A stretch of DNA of 64,000 nt from Spiroplasma endosymbiont of Lasioglossum villosulum (GTDB taxonomy: Bacteria; Bacillota_I; Bacilli_A; Mycoplasmatales; VBWQ01): contig NZ_OZ026539.1 in the NCBI RefSeq assembly GCF_964020195.1, positions 1 to 64,000 on the forward strand, read 5' to 3'. Of this stretch, positions 14,994 through 30,232 are shown one piece after another; within the stretch, counting starts at the first letter, position 1; every line of letters begins with the position of its first letter. The position numbers and the translations under genes were made by a program. The notes beneath the pieces were generated by a model. It had not been told where the DNA came from. It was given only the letters and a program-made list of their open reading frames with translations, and did not search any database.

Positions 14994-16283
14994 ATGAATA
15001 TTAATTGATTAAATAAACTTAATAAAAAAATAACTTACTTATTAGCTGTATCAGGTGGTCCAGATAGTATGTTTTTATTAGATAATTTAGTACGTAATGA
15101 GTTTAAAATTATTGTTTGTCATGTTAATTATCATAAACGTTGAAGTAGTAATGTTGATGAGCAAATTGTTCGAGAATATTGTACAAATAATAAAATAACT
15201 TTAGAAGTAAAAAATATTAAAGAAGAGGAATACAATAAAAAACAAAATTTTCAAAGTCAAGCACGTGTACTTAGATATGATTTTTTTAATAAAATTGCTC
15301 AAAAATATCAAGTTTATAATCTTGTTGTAGCACATCATATTTACGATTTACTTGAAACATATATTATTCAAAAACAACGCAAGGCAATAGTTTCTTATTA
15401 TGGATTAAAATTTAAAACAACATATAAATCTTTATCGGTTTATCGTCCAATGTTAGAATTAAAAAAAGAAGATATTATTGACTATTTAACTTTGTATCAT
15501 ATTAAATATGGATTTGATGAAACAAATGAATTAATTATTTATGAAAGAAATCGAATTAGACAACAACAAATTAATAAACTTACTGATTTTGATATTAATT
15601 TAATGTTAAGTGAAATTAAAGAATTAAATAGTGAACAAGAATTACTGAAAGATGAACTTGAAGTAATTTATAATACTATTATTAATGATGATGTGCTTGC
15701 TATTAATGAGTTTAAAAAATATGAATTTAAATTACAACAAATGATTATCTATGAATTTTTAAGCCAATATGATGAAGAATTAGTTTTATCTTTAAAAAAG
15801 GCTAAAATTAAAGAAATAGTTAGAGTTTTAACTAAATCTAGTAAACCAAATATTACTATTTGTATTTCTGAAAATACTTGAGTTATTAAAGAATATAATT
15901 TTGCATATATTAGTGAAAAAAATGAACCAAAACAATTTAGTTATAAAATTTCTAAAATAAATAACTATAATTTTAAGGAAATTACTATTTCTAAAACTGA
16001 ACCAACAGGTGGTGAATTTCAAGCTTTATATATTAATAAATCAGATTTTCCATTAACAATTAGAACTAATAATGGTGAAGAAGAAATTGAGACACCATTT
16101 GGTACAAAAAAAATTAATCGTTTATTTATTGATAATAAAATTCCATATCGTGAACGTCTTATATGACCAGTAATCATAAATTCAAGCGGAAAAGTAGTGG
16201 CAATTCCAAAATTATCAGTAAATAAAAACAATATTAGTGAGAAACCTAATTTGTATGTGCTAAAATATTATGGTATTATTTAA
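14994..16283 (+). CDS. tilS: tRNA(Ile)-lysidine synthetase
   Basis: TilS modifies C34 of tRNA-Ile(CAU) to lysidine so that it reads AUA. The 429-aa frame starts at ATG 14994 (MNINWLNKLNKK) after TTAGGTG. The PP-loop pyrophosphatase motif AVSGGPDSMFLL is near residue 18, followed by CHVNYHKRWSSNVDEQ and the AHHIYDLLETYIIQ segment. A typical C-terminal domain ends with IPYRERLIWPVI. It needs several TGA-Trp codons, which is why it looks fragmented under the standard code. It is adjacent to ftsH; in B. subtilis hpt lies between the two, but here hpt follows ftsH. Confidence 0.94.
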
Positions 16284-16320
16284 GAAAATAAATTAGAAAT
16301 TAAACGTAGGTGAAAAAATA

Positions 16321-18342
<2,022 letters not shown>

Positions 18343-18360
18343 TTAAATTATTATAATAAA

Positions 18361-18420
18361 AAAACAAAACTTACTATTTTAATATTTTCGATAATGTGTA
18401 AGTTTTGTTTTATTTTCTTT
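18361..18420 (+). terminator. Rho-independent terminator after ftsH
   Basis: A perfect 14-bp inverted repeat, AAAACAAAACTTAC (18361-18374) with GTAAGTTTTGTTTT (18398-18411), is followed by a T-rich tract ATTTTCTTTTTTTTATTT. It closes the serS-to-ftsH gene run. Confidence 0.8.
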
Positions 18421-18466
18421 TTTTATTTGGTAAATATAATATAAAAAGTAATAAGGAGAAAAAACA

Positions 18467-19045
18467 ATGTTGGAAAAACATGAATTAGTAGAAAAAATAT
18501 TATTAAGTACTGATGTAATCAATAATAAAATTATTGAACTTGCAAAATCAGTTAATAGTTATTATAAAGATAATAAAGAGCCCATTATTTTAGTAGGGAT
18601 ATTAAGAGGATGTTTACCTTTTTTATCACAATTTATGTTAAACCTTAAGATTGATTGTTTGGTTGATTTTATGTATGTAGAGTCATATTTAGGACAAACA
18701 AAGGCGGTAAATAAACCAAAAATAAGAATGGATGTTATTAATAATGTTAAGGGTCGTGACTTATTAATTGTTGAAGATATTATTGATTCAGGTAATTCGT
18801 TATTTAAAATTCGTGATCATTTACAAGAACTTGGAGCAAAATCGGTAAAAATAATTACTCTTTTAGATAAGAAATCTAAAAGAGTTGCTAAAATTGAAGC
18901 TGATTGATATGGCTTTGAAGTTCCTGATCATTTTTTAGTAGGATATGGTCTTGATTATGATGAAAAATTGAGAAACTTACCTTATGTTGGTATTGCTGAC
19001 CTTAATAAAATTGCAATTTTAGAAAAATGTAAAAAAAGTAGTTAA
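18467..19045 (+). CDS. hpt: Hypoxanthine (guanine) phosphoribosyltransferase
   Basis: Hpt salvages hypoxanthine and guanine to IMP and GMP using PRPP. The 192-aa protein has the PRPP loop [14 protein letters not shown] near residue 102, the N-terminal [15 protein letters not shown], and [44 protein letters not shown] at the end, split here by mention only. TGA-Trp at 18905 is within the conserved base-binding part. RBS AAGGAG precedes ATG 18467. It lies downstream of the ftsH terminator, with AT-rich TATAAT-like sequence ahead, so it probably has its own promoter. Confidence 0.94.
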
Positions 19046-19182
19046 GTAAATAAGTTTAGAATTTAATAATAATATTAAAATTTTTATTTTTTAATATAGT
19101 TCAAATATAATTAGCATTATTTTATTATGATAAAATTATACTATTAGCAGTTTTTAAGTTGTATAAGAATATTGGAGTTATA

Positions 19183-22100
19183 ATGAGCAATCTTTTTGTT
19201 AATGTTTTAAGAGGAATCAAGAAAAGATTATTACAATATTTAGGTATTATAATACTATTAGTTATTGTAATTTCTACTCTTTCTGCACTTTATAGTACAG
19301 CATCAAGAGCTGAATCAGGTTTTTATACAGTATTAAACAATAGTGGTAAATATGACTATCGTATTAATTTACAATTATTAAATAATTATAAAGATACTGC
19401 TACTGCAACATCAAGAATCCAAACAATTATCAAAAAACAATTTAAAGATCATCTGCAAAAGCAAGAAATTTATAAACAGATAGATGAAATTAAAGAAAAT
19501 AATCTTAGAAATAATAGTTTTCCTATCCTTCCTTCGGGAGTAGATATTAATAAAGATTTTGAAAATTATTTGTTAAATTGAGGATTAAGTTATCAAGGAA
19601 TACTATTTAGTGATATTTTAGAAAACGAAGTTAAAAATGATGAAATTTATAATTTGCAACATTATGAACTTGCTAAATCATTTTTTAAAACTTTTGATTA
19701 TGAAAACGTTAGTTCTTTTAAAAAAATTTATTATTCATTAGAAAATGGATTTTATACTTCAGAAAAAAGTGAATCTTTTGATTTTGCTCCAAAAAGAAAT
19801 AATATTAATGAAGTTTATATTTCCGAAGGTATTAAGCCTATTAATCCATTAGAAATAGTAATCAATCCTGAATTTGCATGTATTAATAATATTAAATTAA
19901 ATGATTATATAACAGTTATTGATAAAGTTGAAAAGTTAAAAGTTGTTGGCTTTGGTTATGCTTATTGGGGAATTACTGGTAGTCGTACTGCAACAAATCC
20001 TAATCCGACATCTGAAAATACAAGTCCTGTTTATATGTCAAATCAATGGTTTAATAATTTAATAAAAGACTCTACATTTAGAACTAATTTAAATAATATA
20101 TTTTTATTAAAAGTTAACAATAACGATAACTATTTTGTTAGTAAGTTAGAAGAACTTTTAATTAAAACTTTTAGTTTTAGTTTTGGTTCAATTATTAGTA
20201 GTGATAGCGAAGATATTCGATCAGGACAAATTCTAGAGAGTTTTAAAATGGAAAATATAATGTTTACAGCAATTACTCTTGTAGTATTATTAGTTATTAT
20301 TTTTATCATTATGTCATATGTTAGAAAAGAAATTGATTTACAAAAACCACAGATAGGATTATTAAAAGCCCTTGGTTATAGTAATTTTCAAATTGCTATT
20401 AGTTTTGTAATTTTAATATTTTTGATAACATTCATTTCTAGTATTATTGGTTTAGGTATTGGTCTAGGGTTACAAATATGATTTAATTCGTTAAATAACA
20501 TTGGGTTTTTTATGCCAGTACCAATACTATTTTTTAGTTGGATAGTATTTATTGTAAGTTTAATAATTATTCCTATTATTTTTATAGTAATTAGTTATAT
20601 GCAATCGGAAACAAAATTACGCGTTAGTCCATTATTATTAATTTATGATAGACCAAGTAATTCAAGTTCTAAACTAATTTCAGTTTTAAAATACCCCTTT
20701 CGTTATTGACCATTTAAACAGCGTTTAGCAATTGCTTTCACTCTAAAATCGGTTGGAAAACTATTTTTAGTATTTTTTACTTTTATTTTTGTTAGTTTTT
20801 TATTACTATTTCAAAGTTCAGCTACTGATTTATTTGATAATAAAATAAACAATTTATATGGATATTACAATAAAGATGTTAAATGAAATACATCAACTTC
20901 ATCAATGTATACATATACTAATGATTCTAATTTAAGTATTGATAAGCATGTTTTTGATTGAGTTTCAGAAAAAGATATTGCAAAAGATAAAGAAACTGGT
21001 ACTAATAAGTATCATCAATGAATAGCTGATGATTTTCATATTGATAATGATAATAAAGCTAAAAAAATTGAAAGTATTATTAATAATAATAACTTTAAAA
21101 ATTATTTTATGAATAGTGAAGAAATTAATATCCTTTATCAAAAAACTAAGAACAAATCTGATTGTGAAGATTTTATTAATCCAAAAAAGATAATACCTAA
21201 ACCATTAATGAAAATTATTTGTCAAAATATTCATCAAATATTTAATTATATTTCAACAAATACAGGTATTAATCCAGAAATAAACCCGTTGCCTGGTATT
21301 AGTTTAGGTTTAAATATTTATAATAATAAGTATTATCCAACTATTGAAATAAATTTAAGGCCTCCTAATGAATGAAAAGGACATAATCAAGGTCGCATGC
21401 TTGCAAAAAAAATTAAAGCAACAGGACTTTATAATGATCCATATCAAGATTTAGTTTGAAAAAATTGATTTAATTTTAAAGAAGCAAAAAATCGTGATAT
21501 TGATCCTATTTTTAATAATTTTCATAATTTACAATCACAAAAAGTTACTTATACTGATAATCAAGGACAAAATATAACAACTACAGCTTATATTTTACCA
21601 GCAGTTATTTCAAAAACATTATCAATTTTAAATGATTATAAAATTGATGATCACTTTTTAATGTTAGCAAGTTGATATAATTATACAATTCCAGTAATTT
21701 ATCAAGTTAAAGGAATTATTGAAAATAATTTAGACAATTCGAATGTTTATATTAATCTTGATGATTTACGAACATCTATTGGATTAATAAAACCTTCCCC
21801 ATCAGAAGATCCAAAACCAATATCAGATTCTTTTAATCATTGATTATCTAAAGAGAGCAATATTTTTCCATTAAATTATATAAATATTTTGCAACCATCT
21901 GCAGAATATACTAAAGAACAAATATTAGCAAAAAATTTAGAACCTATTAATAAAATACCTTTTATTAATGATTTAGTTAAAAGATTATTAGTTGAAATAT
22001 TTGATGGAATTAGAACAATTATAAATATTACAAAAATTTTAACATTATTTGCTGTAGCTTTTGTATTGGTAATTATCGTTAATATGATTTTAGATAATAA

Positions 22101-22410
22101 TTTATTAATTATTGCAATGATGAAATCTTTGGGTTATCGTGTAAATGAAATTAACAGATTGATTATTGGCTCCTATATTATTGCTTTATTGGTTGCTTTT
22201 ATTTTAGGTACTATTATTTCTTATGTTGTGTGGAATATTATTACTTTAATTATTGCAACTAAAGCAGGCGTTGTTTTTAATGTGGCTGCTAATCTAGTTA
22301 CAATTTTATCTTGCTTTGGAATGGTATTTTTAATAATGGTTATTGGCTATGCTGTTGGGTTATATTTAATTAAATACAAACCAGTAACAGCTTTATTACA
22401 AGGAAGTTAA
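19183..22410 (+). CDS. Large FtsX/MacB-type ABC transporter permease
   Basis: A single 1075-aa membrane protein read with many TGA-Trp codons. The start is ATG 19183, preceded by TTGGAG; an upstream in-frame ATG at 19159 lacks an RBS. One TM segment near residue 20 (YLGIIILLVIVISTLSALY) is followed by a large extracytoplasmic part, then a TM cluster (about residues 360-500), a second extracytoplasmic domain and three C-terminal TM segments (about 945-1070). This duplicated FtsX layout is typical of MacB-like export or lipoprotein-handling permeases. The matching ATPase gene lies 90 bp downstream. Substrate unknown. The gene is intact despite its size. Confidence 0.88.
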
Positions 22411-22500
22411 AATATTTTTTAAGTATTTCTATATAAATAAGGTAAAGTAATTGATAAAATGAGTGGGTTGTTTATAAAAGCATGGAATTAAAAAGGAGAA

Positions 22501-23526
22501 ATGATTATGAAAAAAGATAATAAGGAAATTAAAAAAGATGATAAAGACATTGGAAGTAAACAAGTAACTAAAAATAAGTTAGAATCTAGTTTTACAAAGA
22601 AGTTAGTATCTAAAAATGAAGCTACAATACCACCAGTAACCCATAAATCTCATGATAAACCAGAATCAAAGGAAGAAATAGAAGCTAATAAAGCCAAATT
22701 GCAAACTTTTAAAGATAATCAAAAAGCAATTAAAAAATTAACAAAAACTCATTCAAAAGAAATTTTAGCAGGTAAAATTATATCAATGACTAATAATACT
22801 CCTGATACTCAAACTAATGTTATTGAATTATTTGATGTTAAAAAATCTTACTTAACTGGAGACTTAGAATATGAAGTATTAAAAGGAGTTAATTTAAAAA
22901 TTAAATTAGGTGATTTTGTTGTTATCTTAGGACCATCGGGAAGTGGTAAGACAACATTATTAAATATTATTTCGGGATTGGATAAACCTAATACTGGTGA
23001 TGTTTTTGTGGCGGGATACAATTTATCTTTATTAAAAGATAGTCATTTAACTAAATTTAGACGAGATAATGTTGGTTTTATTTTTCAACAATACAATTTA
23101 TTAACTAACTTAACTGCTCGTGAAAATGTTGAAGTTGGTGAAAATCTTGCTAAAAATAAAAATAAAAATATGAGTATTGATGATATTTTTCAAGTTATTG
23201 AAATGGATGAACATATGAATAAATTTCCAAGTCAATTATCAGGTGGACAACAACAAAGAGTATCGATTGGTAGAGCACTAGCAAAAAATCCGACAATTTT
23301 ATTTTGTGATGAGCCAACAGGAGCACTTGATGAGGAAATGGGGCGTAAGGTATTAGAGATTTTATTGGATGTTAATCGAGAATATAAAACATCAATTATT
23401 ATGGTTACTCATAATCCTAACTTCCAATATGTTGCAAATACTGTTATTAACGTTAAAAATGGTAAAATTATTAGTGTAAAGAATAATGAAAAACCAATGA
23501 AACCAAGTGAAATAAATTGAAGTTAA
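22501..23526 (+). CDS. ABC transporter ATP-binding protein with charged N-terminal extension
   Basis: A 341-aa ABC ATPase of the MacB/LolD type. Walker A GPSGSGKTTLLN lies near residue 147, the signature LSGGQQQRVSIGRA near residue 250, and Walker B ILFCDEPTGALDEE soon after. The first 95 or so residues are a Lys-rich hydrophilic extension not found in ordinary LolD-like ATPases. RBS AAAGGAG precedes ATG 22501; ATG 22507 is an alternative. The last residues use a TGA-Trp at 23518. Together with the upstream permease it should form one transporter. Confidence 0.93.
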
Positions 23527-23591
23527 TATTATTAATTAAATAAACTAACAAATTGTTAATAAAAAAAATATCATAACAAAGGAGTAAAAAT

Positions 23592-24123
23592 ATGATATTT
23601 TTTGAAACCCCTAGATTAAAAATTAGATATTGAGAAGATAGTGATTTAGATGAACTTGTTTTATTAAATTCTGATAAAGATGTCATGAAATATTTTTCTA
23701 GTACATTATCAAAAGATGATACAGAAAAATATTTTTCAAAAATTAAAAATAATTTAAATAATAATGGATTTGGTTTTTATGTTGTTGAATTTAAAAAAGA
23801 TAATAAATTTATTGGCTTTATTGGCTTTATTGGCTTTAGCGAAGTTGATTTTATTGATGATTTTAGACCATGTATTGAAATTGGTTGGTGTTTTTAAAAA
23901 AAGTGTTTGATGTCAAGGAATAGCAACAGAAGCAGCTAAAGAATGTTTAAAATATGCAAAAAAAATTAAAATTCACTGAAATTTATAGTTTTCCTAGTAT
24001 ATTAAATATTAAATCAGAAAATGTAATGAAACGAATAGGTATGAAAAAAAAGAATCTTATCATCCAAAAATAAATAAAAGTGATATTTTAGCAAAACATG
24101 TTTTATACAAAATTAATATTTAG
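23592..24123 (+). pseudogene. Decayed GNAT acetyltransferase (RimJ/RimL type)
   Basis: The first part (about 101 codons from ATG 23592, RBS AAAGGAG) reads MIFFETPRLKIRYWEDSDLDELV..., a classical RimJ/RimL-like GNAT start, and contains FIGFIGFIGFSEVD with a small 9-bp triplication (about 23811-23838). The frame stops at TAA 23895-23897 where TTTTT meets AAAAAAA. In another frame it resumes as KKSVWCQGIATEAAKECLKYAKK, the acetyl-CoA loop. A second shift near 23970 gives FTEIYSFPSILNIKSENVMKRIG, and a third near 24045 gives ESYHPKINKSDILAKHVLYKI up to TAG 24121. Three separate shifts make this a real pseudogene rather than a base-calling slip. Confidence 0.85.
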
Positions 24124-24200
24124 AAGGTAAAAAATGATTAATAAATTGTCTCTAATTTTTATAGATATCTATTAGTAGAAATATTTAAATTAAATTTTAG

Positions 24201-24225
24201 CCCTTATTATAAATATAAGGGTTTT
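24201..24225 (+). terminator. Small terminator hairpin before lysS
   Basis: CCCTTAT (24201-24207) pairs with ATAAGGG (24215-24221) around a 7-nt loop and is followed by TTTT. It lies between the GNAT remnant and lysS. Confidence 0.5.
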
Positions 24226-24363
24226 ATTATAAAATTTAAAATTAATTGTTGACAGTAGAATTTGGTATTGAAAATTGATATCATTATGTATAAACCTAAA
24301 CAATCTTATTTAATTTAATTTTTTTATTTTAAATACTTATTTTAAATACAAAGGATGAAAACA

Positions 24364-25983
<1,620 letters not shown>

Positions 25984-26021
25984 TTTTTGTGATAAATTTT
26001 TATTATATAAACATATAATAG

Positions 26022-26054
26022 TAATTTATCTTTTTTTTAAAAAAAGATAAATTA
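26022..26054. repeat. Inverted repeat downstream of lysS
   Basis: TAATTTATC plus a T-run (26022-26038) is mirrored by an A-run plus GATAAATTA (26039-26054). The hairpin could end lysS transcription, but its stem is nearly all A/T and the T-run forms the stem rather than the tail. Confidence 0.4.
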
Positions 26055-26121
26055 ATTAGTTATAATTTAATTAGTTATAATCAAGATACTTCTTTAGATC
26101 TTTAGAATAAGGAGCGTTTTA

Positions 26122-26217
26122 TTGTTATTAACACAAAAGATTGAAAAATATAAGTTTTCAAACCCATTGTTTTATTTAAAAACAATTGGTTTTTTTTATT
26201 TTATAAATAAAATTTAG
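26122..26217 (+). CDS. Possible 31-codon leader peptide with TTG start
   Basis: AAGGAG at 26109-26114 stands 7 nt before TTG 26122, opening a 31-codon frame that begins LLTQKIEKYKFSNPLFYLK (after the initiator) and ends at TAG 26215-26217. The second half of this frame is the terminator-like hairpin at 26159-26199. A ribosome-binding site with correct spacing and a hairpin inside the frame resemble a leader peptide of an attenuator ahead of the coiled-coil gene at 26231. The RBS could also be accidental. Expression is not shown. Confidence 0.3.
   Translation: MLLTQKIEKYKFSNPLFYLKTIGFFYFINKI
26159..26199 (+). terminator. Terminator-like hairpin in the leader of the coiled-coil gene
   Basis: AACCCATTGTTTT and AAAACAATTGGTT pair with one internal mismatch around a short loop and are followed by a T8 tract. 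The RBS of the downstream gene (TTAGGAG, 26215-26221) begins only about 16 nt later, so this is either an attenuator for that gene or the end of a short upstream transcript. Confidence 0.6.
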
Positions 26218-26230
26218 GAGAATAAGATTT

Positions 26231-28463
26231 ATGCCTTGATTTAATGAATTAATAAAAAAATTTAGAAATTATCCTTTAACTGATGAAAATTTAGACGAAG
26301 TTGTTGAAACTTTTAAGAATTTTTTTAAAGAGTATAATGAAAAAGATAACTTTTTTTCTAATTCAGAAGATACTGATTTTGAAAATCCAAGTACATCAGC
26401 ACCATTAACTCAATTAAAAGAAAATAAAAAAACTGATTTAGATAAATTAATTAAAGAATTAAGAAATGATTTAAAAATAATTTTTTTTCTTATTTTTGAG
26501 AAAAAAAAGAAGATTTAAAATTAATTAAACAATTAGATTATTTTTTAATAGAACTTGATAGTAAAATTAAAGAACAAAATGAAAAATTATTATTCTTGGA
26601 AAAAAATAAAACATTAATTGAACAAAATAAAATTAATAAGGGTAGTCAAAATAGTACTGAGTTTACTGAAATCACAGATTATTTTAATCTTTTTAATTTT
26701 TTAAGTGAAACAATAAGTAATGATATTATTTTTTTAAAAACAATAAATTTAAATATTTTTGAAAATAAAAAAGAGTTTTTAAAAAAAACACGAGAATTAA
26801 AAATAAAAATTGATAAAGAAATTCGTAGGCTATATCAAAAAAATGAGGAATTAGAAAATAAAAAAGAGAAAATTTTTGAAAATCTTTTTAAAGAAGAAGT
26901 TATGACTCAATTAATTTTATCTTTTTGAGCATTTAGAATGAAAAGTGGAGATGAATATAAATTAATTTTAGATGAAGATAAAGATTTAAAAAGTAAATTT
27001 GATAAAAATTTTGTATTTTTCTTTGAATTAATAGATGACATATTTAACAGATATATTAAAAAAATTATTAAAAATGAAGAAAGAATATACAATGATATAT
27101 TTGAAAAATATAATGATCGAGAAAAAGAATTAATAAGTGAACAAGAAGAAATTATTAAAACTAAAGATAAAGTAAAAGAAAGTATAGAATTATTTAAAAA
27201 TGAATTAGAAGAAAAAAAAGAACAAATTAGAATGCATCAGAAAGAGATAGCAGAAAAAAGAAAACAAATTGAAAATTTAGAAAAACGAAAGAAAAATATA
27301 AAAATTAAAAAAATTACTTACTTGCAAGATTTAGAAGAAAATAAAAATAATATTGAAAATCAAATATTTATTCCAAATATTTCAGATGATAAAAAAGGAA
27401 AAAAACAATATTTAAAAGAAATAGATGTAGTGATTAAAAAAAAGAATAGTGATATTAAGAAAAAGAATGATTATATTGGGGAGTTACAAGATAATATTAC
27501 AAGACATGATACTGAGTTAAGTATTAATGATAAAAAAATAAAAAAAATTGAGGATAAAATTAATAAAATTGAGGATTTTTTTAAGCAAAATAAACATACG
27601 ATGATGTTTGAACTTAAAAAAATAAAAGAAAAATGAATTAAAAATATTAGTAAAGATCAAAAAATATTTATTAATTTCTTAAAAGAAGTTAATAAATTAG
27701 AAAATATAGAATTTATTAAGATTATTGAAAATTATTGAGAAGAAAATGCTGACAGTATTAAAAAATTTAATGAAAATTTTAACATTCAAAATAATTTAGA
27801 AAACATAAGAGAAGAAAAAGAAAAAATAGAAAATGAATTTAAAGATGATTTCACAACTTTAGAAATTAATTTTAAATTAAAAGAAAAAAAATAATAAAAA
27901 ATGCAATTAGAGAAAAAAAGGAAAAAATTCAGGAGTCTTTAAGAACAATTAATCAATCAAAACTAGTAAGTATTGAAATCCAAACCGAAATAAATCAAGA
28001 AAATGAGAAACCTAGTTGACAAGATCAAAAAATTGAAGAACAAAATAAAACAATTGAAAAACTAGAATTTCAAATAAATTATTTAGAAAAAAAAATAATT
28101 TCAATAAAGGAATTACATGAAGATGAAGTAAAAGATTTATCTACAACATTGGAAAATATTAGAGATTTTTTTGCAATGGAAATTAAAAAAACTACTGAAA
28201 ATTGTGATAATTTAAAAAATAGTTTAAATAAAAAAAATTTAAAAAAAGAAGAACAAAAAATTAAAAATAAATTAAATGAAGAAGAAATAAAATTAACATC
28301 TTTAAATGAAGTATGAAAATTAATAAGTACTGAAATTCCAGAGTTACAGCAACCTTTATCAGAAGAATCAAAAAATGCAAGCAAACAAAAATGAGAGAAT
28401 ATGGGCTTAATAGAATCTCAATTACCTTTGGAAACAAAAGCAGAAATATTAAATACAATTTAA
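26231..28463 (+). pseudogene. Broken long coiled-coil protein gene
   Basis: The gene starts at ATG 26231 after TTAGGAGAAT and reads MPWFNELIKKFRNYPLTDEN. It would encode about 744 aa, almost entirely Lys/Glu/Asn-rich heptad-like coiled coil (for example residues 290-450). Two one-base deletions break it: between 26470 and 26490 (frame 2 to frame 1), and at an A8 tract 27884-27891 (frame 1 to frame 0, after TAA 27892). Past the second break the frame continues as NAIREKKEKIQESLRTINQ to TAA 28461. No signal peptide or TM segment is seen. The family is not recognised; similar short coiled-coil genes lie at 39058 and 45086. Its leader carries a terminator-like hairpin. Confidence 0.7.
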
Positions 28464-28565
28464 ACTAATAAGATTAAATTTATTATTGTATCAAGTTTAA
28501 TTTATAGAAAGAGAAAAAAAGTACATTAGGAAAAAAGAGTATTTCTTAATAAGAAAAATGAAAAA

Positions 28566-28990
28566 ATGATACAAGTCATTATGAATAATAACTTAGAAAA
28601 AGTTAAATTATTAGTTAGGAATGGTGTTAGTATAAATTATGTAATTAAAGATGATTTCACTATTTTGATGTTAACTATCAAAAATAATGATTTAGAGATA
28701 GTCAAGTATTTAATAGATAATAATGAAATCTTTATCAAGTAAATGAATATGGATATAATGCTTTAATGTTAGTCGTTTGAAATAATCATTTGGAAGTCTT
28801 TAATTTTTTTTAATGAAAAATACTAACGATATTTTAAATGAAGAAATTTTAGAATAAAATAAAGACAAATTACCAACATATGAAGAAGCAATGAAATTTC
28901 AACAAAAAATTAATAAATCTGATCTTTTAAAGATGAAATAGATTTGCAAAAGCAATTATCAACGATAAAAATTTAATTCCTTTTATGATA
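28566..28990 (+). pseudogene. Ankyrin-repeat gene remnant
   Basis: ATG 28566 opens MIQVIMNNNLEKVKLLVRNGVSINYVIKDDFTILMLTIKNNDLEIVKYLIDNN, quoted here in outline as two ankyrin repeats, then stops at TAA 28740-28742. A shifted frame continues YQVNEYGYNALMLVVWNNHLEVFNFF to TAA 28811, a further repeat. Beyond that only short pieces (LNEEILE; LPTYEEAMKFQQKINKS) are readable to about 28990. Ankyrin repeats mediate protein-protein contacts and are common in host-associated Spiroplasma. A related intact gene lies at 39883. The remnant ends next to an IS30-type element. Confidence 0.7.
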
Positions 28991-29001
28991 ATAATAATTT
29001 T

Positions 29002-30118
29002 ATTAAAATATTAAAATAAACGCTAAATTGTAAAGGTAAGTGCAACTAAATTATTTTTCTATCCAAATATTCGATTGGTGAAAGATAATTTAGTATTTTT
29101 CTTGGTCTTTGGTTTAAAGACAATATAAATTTATGAACTTCATTTTTATTAGTTTTTGAAAAAATAAATTTTTTAGGAAATTTTTCTCTAATTAAACCAT
29201 TAGTATTTTCATTAGTACCTCTTTGTCAAGGTGAATATGGATTGGCAAAATAAATTTTTATATCTAAATTTTTTTCAAGTTGTTGTCAATTTGAAAATTC
29301 TTTGCCACGATCAAAAGTAATAGTTTTAACAATGTTTTTAGGAAGAATTGATAAATAATAACTAACATTTTTATTAATAACTTTAGTAGTTCTGTTTTTA
29401 ACTAATATTGCTAAAGTAAATCGTGATACTCTTTCAACTAAAGTTATTAAACATGATTTGCTTTTACCTCGTGATGATACTATAGTATCTCCTTCTCAAT
29501 GACCAAGTGTTATACGATCATTAACATTTATATCTCGTTCTTTAATTGATTTACCATTAAACTTGCCACGATTTTCTTTAGATTTTCGTTTTTTACCTTT
29601 TCTTCTTAAATTTTTACTAGTAACTTTATCAAGCATTCCAAAATAAATTCAAGTATAAATTGTTTTAAAACTAATAACTCACTCTTTATGAAAATTTTTA
29701 ATTCTGCCATAAATTTGTTCAGGTGATCAACCTAATAGTAATTTTTGTTGTACATATTTTACTAAATTCTTATTTTTAAACTTATGAAAACTAATATGTG
29801 ATTGTTTTCGATTTTCAGCTTTATTTTGTGCAATTAATGAAAAATAATGATTATTATCTTTATTTCTATTAATTTCTCGAATAATAGTACTAATACTTCG
29901 ATTAAGATTTTTAGCTATTTCACTAATTTTAAATTTAAATTTCAATTGATTCTCAATATAAATCCTTTCATCTATGCCAAGATGTTTATAACTCATATAA
30001 AAACTCCTTACTTTTTTCTAAACTAAATTTAGCATTATGAAATTTTTATATGAGAATTTTTTGCAATTTTATTTACTTGCACTTACAAGTATAACTCAGC
30101 AAACATTAATATTTTAAT
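29002..30118 (-). mobile_element. IS30-family insertion sequence, apparently complete
   Basis: The element carries one transposase gene on the minus strand and terminal inverted repeats. The core repeat GTAAGTGCAA lies at 29036-29045 and, inverted, at 30078-30087; it extends inward with similar TAAAT-rich sequence. Weaker symmetry continues outward: GCT at 29022 matches at the same distance on the other side, and ATTAAAATATTAA (29002-29014) is mirrored at 30106-30118. The true ends are therefore between 29002 and 29036 on the left and 30087 and 30118 on the right. No clear target duplication was identified by eye. It lies between an ankyrin remnant and a lipoprotein gene. Confidence 0.8.
29046..29996 (-). 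CDS. IS30-family transposase
   Basis: The 316-aa protein begins MSYKHLGIDERIYIENQLKFK with the IS30-type helix-turn-helix (SEIAKNLNRSISTIIREINRN). The DDE catalytic set is complete: GHWEGDTIV (first Asp), TFDRGKEFSNW (second Asp) and [24 protein letters not shown] (Glu), the last ending in the typical IS30 block. Several TGA-Trp codons are needed (for example after QQKLLLG, reading WSPEQIYGRI). No stop or frameshift interrupts it, so the element may still be active. TAG at 29046-29048 ends it close to the left inverted repeat. Confidence 0.93.
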
Positions 30119-30232
30119 TTTAAAAAATGTATTTTTACCTATATGAATTTCCTTTTGCTTTTTATAAAAAAATAAGTTACAATTCTTAGTGAATATTTAA
30201 TTATTATTTAGTTTAAGGAGAATAACAATCAA

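Noticed and set aside
23811-23840. 9-bp triplication in the GNAT remnant as a functional repeat
   Set aside because: Encodes FIGFIGFIGF in a conserved strand; more likely a small slippage event in a dead gene.
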